From Isoetes taiwanensis (taxonomy: Eukaryota > Streptophyta > Lycopodiopsida > Isoetales > Isoetaceae), in contig JAJEKV010000389.1 in assembly GCA_021234155.1 (NCBI GenBank), forward strand, positions 126,001-190,000: a DNA stretch of 64,000 bases, in the 5' to 3' direction. Position numbers and translations under genes: made by a program. Shown here one piece after another: positions 22,005 through 32,000 of the stretch. How positions within the stretch are numbered: position 1 is the first letter of the stretch; every line of letters begins with the position of its first letter. A model generated the notes under the pieces. That model saw only the letters and a list, made by a program, of their open reading frames with translations, was not told where the DNA came from and did no database searches.

Positions 22005-24903
22005 TAAGGGGAAAACCCTCGTTTGTATGGGGTTGTGGCATATCTTGAGTATATGCTAGAATATACTCAGAATATGTTGATGACTGCTAAAAACCGATGG
22101 TACCCTGTAAATTGGCGGTCATTTCTGTTCATGGGCAACTACTCTAAAACCGGCTAACCGGTGTTTTGGCGATGGGCGATGGTGGCTGCTGTAGCTCCAG
22201 ATTCTTCCGAGGTCCTTAGCTGCATAAAGATCGTTCATCAGCTGCACTGCTGGGTTCTTGGGTCCTGCGTTATGTGACCTCGCTCTACTAGGCAATAATT
22301 ACAATGGCAACTGTAGGTCCAGACCTCAAATCCAGACCTCAAATCCGCCCTAGAATCAGCTAAGCAGGCCACAAATCGGCTCCAATCTGTAGCAGAAACC
22401 AATTTATCAGTTGGGCAGTTCGATAGGTATGGCAGTTCCGGTGAACACCATCCAAAGATGCTAGCTGGCTGGAACAGAGGATTCAGGCTTTTACCTAACA
22501 GGGGACGAAAGATGCTAGCTGGAACAGAGGATTTAGGCATTTACGAAACATGCAATCATTTTTTAAACAGTTTGCACTACTCTAGCTCTGCCGGCTATTT
22601 GCAACAACATCTTACTTGCCGCCTTAAGCATATGGCATAGGGGGACAGGCGGGGGAAGTATGATAAGGGTTGGAAGCTCTGGAATAGGCAGGTACATTTG
22701 ATTTCAGATTCAAGGTATTCTCCATTTCCCTGATGTTTCTTGCAAGTCCATGCAGCCAAGAGTGGGTGCTTTTCTCAATTTTTGTAGTGCAGGATCCAAG
22801 AAACTATTTAAGCTCTTAGAAATTTATTTTGTGTTTTCAGGTATGTAAATTCGAATCCATTTTTGAGGCCGTTTTTGACTTCTTCCAGAAGGTATATCTT
22901 GATTCTCTTTTCCTCTATTATAGATCTGGCAAACATGGGATTTACAAGCTCGTGATTCTGATCTGGAACAAATATTAATATGGCAATAGGCTAATCTCGT
23001 CAGACATCTATTATGGATTGATGCATCCTTGTAGAAAACATTCATCTGTATGTAAGGCAAATTTGCATTCCTGTTTGAATCATGTACAGCGCACATTGTT
23101 CTATTGATTCCACTTATAAACCTGAATCGGGACTAGCAAAGGTATTTGGAACTCTTCAAACAAAATCTTTTAAGATAATTTATACTAAATTTAGATTGTT
23201 TGCTTTTGTTTAGGGTTTGAAATCTCATGTGGTGCAATTGCAGCTGCAGTGCAAGATGTTGAATGGGTCAGCATGTATCTTACACCATTGCTGAGCCCTA
23301 CTGTGACAGGATTGGAGGCATACAGGAAAGGACAAATTTTCTAAGGTGAATGTGCAGCTCAATTCCAATGCTTTTATGTGATATGGACTAAAAGTGTGTT
23401 CTTGCAGATGTGTATGGCTGGCTTTCTTTCCTTTTAGTGCCACCCATATTGAGCTACTTTACATTTTCACGAGTTTATTGGGACATAAGATATGTAAGAT
23501 TTTACAGTATTCTCTTTATTAAATCTTATTTTTTTATTTAGCATTTGGGTAGCAAATTTGGATTTATACCATTGAATCTGCTGAACAATAAGCGAAAAGC
23601 TTATCTCGATAATGGATTCCCTAAGGGACACTCTCATCAGATATTGCACAAGATTCTCGTGACTTCAAGAGGATTGCAAGAGTTATGAGTGCCAAAGATT
23701 GATATGCGCTTTGATATATAGTGCCTAAAAATTGTGATAAAGCAACTATTGCATTTGTACCTAAGTTTTAGGTATCGATGACTAGCTGATCCCTATTTTG
23801 GATCAATCAATCAGTTGAAAGATGGACTGCATTATGGGAAGATATGTATTTGCAAAAAACCGAACGAAGTTGTAATCTAATTTGATTTCAAGATAATGAA
23901 ATAAATGTATGACTTTTGTATGCTGGCTTAGTGCATGGGAAATCTTTGGTGGATATAAATAAGCTAGATGTCTTAAAACATGTCTTTCTGCAGTGGATAC
24001 TTATAGCAACAAAGAATAGAATAGAATAATCGATATTTTAATGTTCATGAAGAAAGAGTGCAGTTTAATCCTTCAGGTTCATTTTGCACCTCTGAGCCAT
24101 TTTAAAAGAGTTCATTACATTTATCAAATTCTGCAAAAGAATTTTGCCAAATCTAAAAATTTCAGCTTTAAGATACAAATTACTTGCTAGTAGCAAATAT
24201 TTTGAGACTATGAAAGAAAGGTTTCTCCTTTTTGTAGTAGAAAATATGTTGAGACTATGCAAGAAAGGTGTTTATGGAGTGGCTACATTTGCATTAGCTC
24301 CTCTGCATGGTCAGACACTTGTATGCTCTCTCTTAGGAGGTCATAAGTGATTTTAATTCAAGGAACTTATAGGCTTGGAATGCACCCCCTTCAATTCATT
24401 TGTTCAAGGGTCCCTCAATTCATTTGTTCAAGGGTTCAATTTTGACAATCAATCGCTTTTTTCAGATGAGCTTACAAGATGTTGACAATTGTTTGAGCTC
24501 CCTTACTTTTATGAATTTTAAACAAGGACTAACTTGCACTCAACTTAACCAGATGTTTATAAGCAATGTTTATTAGACCATATTATTGATGAGCTCCCAT
24601 AAATTTGAATTTAATATAAAAGACTAATTTACACACAAATCCATAAAAGACTACATATAGGCTTTAAGGTTGTTCTGATTCTACAAAAGGAGGTGCAGGT
24701 CCTTGGCTTAAGATCCTATTGACATATTAATTGGTCCGACTGCTCCAAACCTATCGTTGTCAGAACCGGCGGCCAAGATTGCCGGGTGGTCGGGTGTGCA
24801 ACCGGCTAACCGACACTGCCATGTTTACATGCATAGGTCATTTCGTGATTTGTATCTTTGCATCTTTTGTTTCCTTAGCAGCTGATCTATTGTGCGTTTG
24901 CAG
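22005..24903. other. Left part of the insertion; no recognised gene
   Basis: Mostly AT-rich. Two plus-strand exon-like open pieces follow AG acceptors: about 23245-23340 (AAAVQDVEWVSMYLTPL...) and about 23541-23688 (HLGSKFGFIPLNLLNNK..., ending in TGA). Both have a coding feel but match no family I know. gatgctagctgg(aacagagg) is duplicated at 22457 and 22511, attcatttgttcaagggt is duplicated near 24395-24435, and accggctaaccg occurs near both 22152 and 24803. Confidence 0.4.
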
Positions 24904-24980
24904 CCGTTGTTGCTTGGGGACCAAAAGAGCCTCTTCTAATTCAAAATGTGCAAGTTGATTCGACTCAAGGAGGTGGAGAA
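24904..24980 (+). pseudogene. Class III alcohol dehydrogenase-like exon fragment
   Basis: After the acceptor tttgcag the frame reads AVVAWGPKEPLLIQNVQVD and then STQGGGE. This aligns with the second-exon start of plant class III alcohol dehydrogenase (S-hydroxymethylglutathione dehydrogenase), typically AAVAWEP.KPLVIEDVQVAPPQAGEVR, including the intron 1 position within Lys-Ala-Ala. The zinc ligands and everything after about residue 30 are absent, and a kinase-like piece follows directly. It is a captured fragment. Confidence 0.6.
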
Positions 24981-25199
24981 CCCTAGGAAGCTAGAGGGCT
25001 ACCCGGTTGTGTCTCTCAAGGAGGTAATTGTATATAGTTATGGCATTTAATTTTGGAATTGTGTGATTGTAGCTTGCATGATAAAATCGAGAGGGAAGGA
25101 GAAAAAAAAACAGCCTCACTTATCTATTCTTTGGTTTGAATTGTACAGGATTTGCATGACATGGGCATAGTTCATAGGGATCTCAAGTCTCGAAACGTA
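24966..25199 (+). pseudogene. Protein kinase catalytic-loop fragment
   Basis: A piece reading KEVENPRKLEGYPVVSLKE ends at a GT donor (about 25021). After an intron with acceptor tgtacag, 25149-25199 reads DLHDMGIVHRDLKSRNV. HRDLKSRN is the catalytic loop (subdomain VIb) of plant serine/threonine kinases, with the catalytic Asp and the metal-binding Asn. No ATP-binding loop, DFG or other kinase subdomain follows; universal stress protein sequence starts within two bases. Assignment to a kinase subfamily is not possible. Confidence 0.62.
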
Positions 25200-25200
25200 A

Positions 25201-25693
25201 AGGAAACACGTCGTTATGATTGCCGTAGATGATAGTGAACATAGCACAAAAGCGCATTCTTTGGGCCCTCGAAAACCTTCATCACTGCAAATCCAGCGAT
25301 ACCACAGTTGTTCTTATCCATGCCGAATCTGTAGGTCAGGTGTATACAAATGCAACTGGGCCTCAAATTTTGTTTCTGTTTCTGGATTCTTTGTGTTTTT
25401 TTTTCCCTGTTTCTGTATCAAGTTTTGTAAATTGCGGTCTTTTTCTTCCAGATCCATCCTAAAACGATGGTTGTCCTTGGAGATGCAAGAAAGGGAATCT
25501 GAGATGCTGCAGAAAAAGAGCATGATGATGTCTTGGTGATAGAAAATCGTGGCTATGGAACACTCAAAAGGTATGAATTGAATCGAATTGGATTGGGCTC
25601 CTTCACATGCTAAAAACTTTAATTTCATGAATGTTGTTACAGGATCAGTGACTACTGTGCTCATCATGTTAAATGCCTCATTGTTATTGTAAA
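25201..25693 (+). pseudogene. Universal stress protein (USP) fragment, three exons
   Basis: USP A-like fold proteins bind ATP or AMP and are stress linked in plants. Exon 1 (25201-25329) reads VVMIAVDDSEHSTKA, slips one base, then LWALENLHH and TTVVLIHAES. Exon 2 (25452-25570) reads VVLGDARKGI, a stop, then DAAEKEHDDVLVIENRGYG and TLKR before GTATG. Exon 3 (25643-25693) reads GSVSDYCAHHVKCLIVIVK, the standard plant USP C-terminal motif. Exon borders have GT/AG. The frameshift in exon 1 and TGA in exon 2 make it non-functional as read. The whole three-exon domain is preserved downstream of unrelated fragments. Confidence 0.78.
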
Positions 25694-26273
25694 AAAAAAA
25701 ACAAAATCTCATTCTAAGTGAACTGTTTGTATCGGCATTCATATAACATTTACCTTCATGTAACTAACTTTACCACCATGTTCTGGATCATCTACATTAA
25801 GGCAATTTCAACTTGCACAATCTGCTATATGCCATTTGTGACCCTAATAATTTGGTTCCAATTCAAACATATATGGAATATATCTAAATACCCAAGTGAA
25901 GATACGTAGTTCCACAATCATAATAGTAGTTAAATAATTTGTATTTTATATGGCATACAAACACCATATAGAAATGTTCCATGTCGAACGCATATTTCAT
26001 TATCTAATACATCCACGCAGGGACTCGCTTAACGGTGCTTTTAGATTATTATGAGTACTAGGAGGTGCTAATATTGTATCTGGAAGACATAAAATACATA
26101 TAGACATTCTTAGAACACTCAACTACTCAGTTATATACATAATTCGATCGAGGGGCACTTGTGGACGGGCTTGTAGATGAAGAACATGGCAGGGGTCTAC
26201 TTTAATTTAAATATAGATTGTGAAAACATGACTTCACGGTTTGACTTAGGCCACTTCACCCTCAAGAAACTGA
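25694..26273. other. Right part of the insertion, no gene seen
   Basis: AT-rich, with no recognisable coding sequence on either strand up to the right inverted end. Confidence 0.5.
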
Positions 26274-26378
26274 GGGCAACCCCTCGGCGCAAAGACCTTG
26301 TTTCCTTTCCTTTTTTGGTGATGTCTCTATTATTATTATTATTATGTGCTAGGCCTAGATTAACATGCTTTGTTGCAG

Positions 26379-26814
26379 AGAAATGTGGTGAAAATCAATG
26401 GCTATGGCTATGTCCCCAAATACAATGAGACAGAACTTCTTAAGGCTGTCATACGGCAGCCCATCGCAAGCGCTATGGATGCCACTTTATCTCCAATTTT
26501 ATAGCAACAGAACTCCTCCTCCCCCGCCCCTTCCGCCTCCTCTATATATTGTGTTGTTTGCATCTTTCTTATAAAACTTTGGATTGTATTGGCAGTGGCA
26601 TTTGAGCAACTACTATTGCGATCCTTACGCTGTCAATCATGCCATGGTCATAGTTGGCTATGGCGGGTGGACGCAAGTTATGGTTTAAACCATCGGATCG
26701 TGAGGAATTCATGGGGAAGCTCATGGGGGCGAGAGTGGATACGCCGATTCTTGGCGCAATGATAACACTTGTAATATCAACTACCAACCTACATATCCCA
26801 TCAAGAAACGTTGA
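26379..26814 (+). pseudogene. Papain-like cysteine protease, copy 3 (3' half, degraded)
   Basis: Exon 3 starts at 26379 (RNVVKINGYGYVPKYNE) but ends at a lost donor (agcaacagaact instead of agcgtaact) and has an extra T in gccactttatc. Exon 4 (about 26596-26814) has tggcatttgagc, changing the Trp codon, and frameshifts around the His and Asn motifs (ggcgggtggacgc, gggggcgag). The C-terminal PTYPIKKR is still readable. Exons 1 and 2 are missing. It is non-functional. Confidence 0.8.
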
Positions 26815-28415
26815 GCTCAAAAACCACAAGGCACCCAAAAATTTAACCACTATATTAAGCCACTAAAAACCACTATAGATGTGGTTTTTGTACCAAATAT
26901 TTCATTCTTAATAAAACCACATAACATAGTGGTTTTCATAACTAGTACATGGTTATGCATGTTGATTTTTGTTATAGCATGGTTTATTAGAACCAAGTAT
27001 TAGTTTTTTACATTGTTTCTAGCATCGTGGTGGTCATTCATGTTGGTTTTTTAGCGTAGCCTAGTTTATTAAATTGACAATGGTTTATAACGTGGTTTTC
27101 AACCTCATTTTAAAGATTTTTCAATTGTCACATGGCTTGGAGAAGTTGAAGCAGTCCTTAGTGTGGTTTTTATACCAATTTAAATGCCATGGTGGTTATT
27201 TATGCTAGTTTTCTATTATCACAATGTATGTTGCAAAAAATGGTTGTAATTTGTAGCATGGTTTTCAATATAGCGTTACTTGGAGTAATCGTTCATAGGT
27301 ATCACCTAAAAGGATGCGGCTATCCATACTGGTTACTCATTTAAGGCATCCAAAAACAATTGTCATAAATAACCGTTATCAATCCACTGTAGATATAGTC
27401 CTTTGTACTTTAGCAGGCTTGCCTATGATTCTTAGCATGTCCATGTGTCTGCCAACGTGATATAAATATGATGTGGCTTTATTTATACTGCTAGATTTCC
27501 AATCTTCTAATCGCGCGACCATGCAAATTAAAAGATTCCTATAAAAATGCCTTTGCATTCCGCCCTCTAACCGAGCATTAATTTAATTGAGCTAGAACAA
27601 TGGCAATATTATAAGCCAACTTTGCGTTTAATGCATCAAGAATCCTTTTCGGCAAAGGAAACCAGCAAAAAATGGTAAGCGTTTTGTTTTGCAGTCCGAT
27701 AAGCATGTGCAAAATGGCCCACGTACCAGCTCGAGAGCATCCAAGGGTGGAAGATATGCCAAATTTGCAACAAAAACCAGGAAAAGGTACCGCCTTAGCT
27801 ATTCAAGAGAATATGCAAGAAAGTTACATTTGCAAGGTTTTTGTTTTAGATTGCGTAAAGATTTTTAGAGACAGATCGATAGTTTGCTATTGGATCTAAA
27901 ATATCTCTTTCTCCCAATGAAGAAGAGAAGGAATGGACTCTCCATTTAGGAATGTATTCCTTTTCTCCGCACCAATTCTTTTCGAACTGCTCCCTATTTC
28001 TGCTAGGCGTCTTGGTAAAAGATGCGACTTCTGAGAGGTCAAGTATTAAGAGATACAAATCTCAAATTCATTCTCAGAGTCACAAAGGCCACCAGAAATT
28101 TTTAATCATTGGACCACTATAATTGCAGTGTCTGTGGATTGTAGATTTGATTTAGAAGCATTGGCATCCATTCGGATATTGTCGAGCTTATGTTCCGTCT
28201 AAGAAATTGTGGAAAATGGGGAGCTATAGACACGTGCCACCAAATATACGTTAGATAGACAGTGGAAAATGGGGAGCCATGGATATATGCCACCAAATAT
28301 GCATTAATATAATGGAAAATGGTCTCACTTTGAGGAACACTTTATATGCCAAAAATGGGGCTTAACTTAGAAGCTTAAGATGCCTTGTAACTTTAATTAA
28401 TATCTCATGTCACAC
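26815..28415. repeat. Downstream block, copy 3 (no SINE)
   Basis: Equivalent of 14043-15680, with the uninterrupted SINE target at about 27125. Like copy 4 it lacks aactgacgtgaaacattcctt after gcaggcttgcct (27423; compare 61214), a shared deletion. Confidence 0.7.
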
Positions 28416-28960
28416 ACCTATTGCCTATTGTGGGATATGCTGAAAAGTTATTTGAGGGGCATGCATCGAATTATTTGAGAAGATGTAACTCAATGGTGTA
28501 CTGGCCGCTAAAGACGGGGTAAAAACATAAATACCTATTGAGGTTGCACAAAGGGCACTTTTACATGGATCTTGTTCTAGGTAGTACATTGGTGCCTTGG
28601 ACAACAATTACATAATGTGGAATGAATGAGGATGGCAAAGCATGGCTATGCATTGCTTCAAGAATATGCAAGAGCATGGTATAAAGTGCATGGCTATGCA
28701 TTGCTTCAAGACGATATTGTCTTCCTCTCGATACAATCATGATAATCTAGAAGTATTTTGAAATGATGGAAGTAGAATATGGTATTGAATCAATAGTAGA
28801 CAATAATAATAATCACATGCTCGATCTTCTTGTTCGGACTCAAAAGTTTGTATGAGAATGGATTTGCTTCAATCCATGCCAATCATCTTATCAATGACGA
28901 CTTTGCCCAGTAATTGCAAAGTATGAGGAAGTTGATTTAGGTTTCAAATACTTTCAAGAA
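28416..28960 (+). pseudogene. PPR protein relic, copy 3
   Basis: Same traces as copies 1 and 2; KYFEMMEVEYGIESIV is at about 28751-28800 and LDLLVRT near 28820-28843. The relic is cut off at the junction with the satellite array. Confidence 0.68.
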
Positions 28961-29000
28961 ATGCATCCATCCATGGAGCAACAAAACCACCATTTGATCC
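28961..29000. other. Junction of duplication copy 3 to the satellite array
   Basis: Sequence passes from the PPR relic (caagaaatg) into catccatccatggagcaac...aaaaccacca, which is protease leader (5786-5815), and then into array sequence at gatccccccc. The three parts overlap by short homology (atccatccat; gatcccccc also occurs in protease exon 1 at 5905). Confidence 0.65.
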
Positions 29001-32000
29001 CCCCCGGGTCCTGGACTCTCCCCTCTTGTGAGGGAGCCCCGCAAGGTCCCCGCCTCGCTTGACTTGGGAGGGGTGCCAGCCCTGTTGCCCCGCTGCGTTC
29101 TCGGCCAAGCAGCCTTCACGGCCATGCCTCAACTACAATGCACCAAAACTCGCCCCCAAAATCCAAACCCTTCTAGAACCCCGCAAACCACAAGGTTTAC
29201 GCTTTGGAGGCCCTCTCCTTGTCGATCTTGGTCGGGACCTTGCGCCATGTCTTGACGTGGAGTAAGGGTGTTGATGCCAGAGCACGGACCCTAAAATCCC
29301 CCGAAGTCTTGCCCCCTGAATTTCCTCTCCCCAATGACTGGGACGGACCGGCAACCTCCCCCTCCGAACCCGGATTTGGCTCGCCAATGGACTCAAAACG
29401 CCGACAATGCCCCGGGACCAAATTTCGTGGGCCGAAGACCACCCGACCTCCAAGAAGTGCCAAAGTAGCTCATGTCCAAAGACACTCAGAGTCAATTGGC
29501 CTAGGATGTGGATGCTCCCTAGGGTAATTTCTCCATTCTCGACGACTCGGCGAGGTCAATTTGCCATTCCCGAGCCTCCCCGTCTCAACGACAAAACATT
29601 ATGGGTTTCTACAAGGTCGATTCTCAGACGCCCTCTGGGTTTGACAAGTTCTCCTGACCGATTCGAATCTTTTGGGCCTTCCCTCAATAGGGGCCCCGAA
29701 CGGAGGATCCAACAGCCGGATAGGGGAACGGGCCCGGGAGGGTGGTCATTAGCATGCGCCCCCGGGGAGCGCCGCCAGAAGGGCTGCCTCGAACTTTTTG
29801 ATCCCGGCCTCCCGGGTCCGGGACTGCCTCTTTGTGAGGGAGACCTCGCAAGGTCCCTCGGGCCTCGCTTTGACTTGGGGGGAAGGGTGCCGCCTCTGCT
29901 CCCCGCAACGGGCTGCCCCGACCGCTCTAATGCTAACCCTTTGACCTAGACCTTCTCCAAAAATTCCAAAATTGGGTCAGGTCGAGATGGATTAGGAATC
30001 CAGCAGACAAAAAATCAGAATTTATTTTCGCACAATGCATTAATTACTTAATTTATGAATGCCTTGCCACCGCAAAAGCGCCCGATTTCTAATTGCCACA
30101 TCGGGAGGAGGACAGGCCCAAACCCGCTTCCGCCGGGCCCTCTTGTTCAAGATTCTCGGCCACGTTTTCGGGCCACGCCCCAACCGCAATGCACTCAAAA
30201 CTCGGCCCCCAAAATACAAACCCTTCTAGAACTTGGCAAACCACATGGTTTACGTTCCGGAGGCCCTCTCCTTGTCGATTCGCCGAACCTTAAGGCCGCG
30301 GTCTTGACGCGGGAGTGGGGGTGTTGATGCCCCGGACCCTAAAATCCCCCTGGAAGCTGCTTGCCCCGAAATTCCTCTCCCCAAGGCCCTGGGGACGGAC
30401 GGGCGACCTCCCCTCTCCGGAACCGTGATTTGGCTCTGCCAGTGGACTCAGAACGTCGACATTGCCCTGGGGACCAAGTTCGCGGGCGGGGAAGACCATC
30501 CGACGTCCAAGAAGCCAAAGTAGCTCATGTCCAGCACACTCGTAGTCAATTGGCCTAGGATGTGGATGCTCCCTAGGGTAATTTCTCCATTCCGGACGAC
30601 TCGACGAGGTCAATTTGCCATTCCTGAGCCTCCCCGGTGCCCGAACGACAAAACACTGCGGTTTCTACAAGGCCGACCTCAGACGCCCTCAAGGGTTTGA
30701 CAAGTTCTCCTGACCGATCCGGAATCTTTTGGGCCTTCCCCGAATAGGGGCCCCCCGAACGGAGGATCCAACAAATGGATAGGGGAACGGGCTCGGGAGG
30801 GTGGTCATTAGCATGCCCCCCGGGGAGCCGCCAGAAGGGCTGCCTCGGGAACTTTTTGGATCCCGCCTCCCGGGTCCGGACTCTCGCTCTTGTGAGGGAG
30901 ACCCGCAAGGTCCCCGGGCCTCGCTTTGACTTGGGAAGGGTGCCGCCTGGGTTCCCGCAACGGGCTGCCCCGACCGCTCTAATGCTAACCCTTTGACCTA
31001 GACCTTCTCCAAAAATTCAAAATTGGGTCGTAGGCCGGAGATGGATTAGGAATCCAACAGACAAAAAATCAGAATTTATTTTCGTACAATGCATTAATTA
31101 CGAATTTATGAATGCCTTGCCACTGCAAAAGCGCCCCCCGACTTCTAATTGCCACATCGGGAGGAGGACAGCCCAAACTCCGCTCGTCGGGCCTCTTGTT
31201 CCGCATTCTCGGCCAAGTAGCTTTCGGGCCACGCCCCAACCGCAAATGCACCAAAACTCGCCCCCAAAATACAAACCCTTCTAGAACTTGGCAAACCACA
31301 TGGTTTACGCTTTTGAGGCCCTCTCCTTGTCGATTCGGCCGGACCTTAAGGCCGTGGTCTCTTGACGGGAGTGGGGGGTGTTGATGCCCCGGACCCTAAA
31401 ATCCCCCTGGAAGCTGCTTGCCCCGAAATTCCTCTCCCCAAGGCACTGGGGACGGACGGGCGACCTCCCCTCTCCGGAACCGTGATTTGGCTCTGCCAGT
31501 GGACTCAGAACGTCGACATTGCCCTGGGGACCAAGTTCTGTGGCTAGAAGACCATCCGACGTCCAAGAAGTTTCAAAGTAGCTCATGTCCAAAGACACTC
31601 AGAGTCAATTGGCCTAGGATGTGGATGCTCCCTAGGGTAATTTCTCCATTCCGGACGACTCGACGAGGTCAATTTGCCATTCCTGAGCCTCCCCGGTGCC
31701 CGAACGACAAAACACTGCGGTTTCTACAAGGCCGACCTCAGGACGCTCCGCGGTTTGACAAGTTCTCCCGGACTGATCTGGAATCGTTTGGGCCTTCCTG
31801 AATAGGGGCCCCTGAACGGAGGATCCAACAGTCGGATAGGGGAACGGGGCTCCGGGAGGGTGGTCATTAGCATGCGGCCCCCTGGGGGAGCGCTGCCAGG
31901 AAGGGCTGCCTCGGGAACTTTTTGGATCCCCGCCTCGGGTCCCGGACTCGTCTCTTGTGAGGGAGCCCTGCAAGGTCCTGGCCTCGTTTGACTTGGGGAA

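Larger units (their letters stand above)
21990..26295. mobile_element. 4.3-kb inverted-end insertion carrying gene fragments (Pack-type candidate)
   Basis: It interrupts the copy 2/copy 3 junction, which is continuous at the copy 1/copy 2 junction (13521-13545). GGGTTGCCC near the left end (21995-22003) is matched by its inverse GGGCAACCC near the right end (26274-26282). Flanks ccttgttc (21982-21989) and ccttgttt (26296-26303) could be an 8-bp target duplication. No transposase is visible. Inside are fragments of at least three unrelated genes in the same orientation. TIRs plus captured fragments suggest a Pack-type hAT or Mutator-like element; the short, unequal TIRs leave the class open. 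Confidence 0.6.
26296..28966. repeat. Segmental duplication, copy 3 (truncated both sides)
   Basis: It starts in protease intron 2 like copy 2 and is closer to copy 2 than to copy 1 (same tattattattattatgtgctaggcc intron). It ends inside the PPR relic at about 28960, where it is joined to a piece of protease leader and then to the satellite array. Confidence 0.8.

Noticed and set aside
22238-22540. 100-codon minus-strand frame in the insertion
   Set aside because: Contains an internal DNA duplication and no recognisable domain; likely chance.
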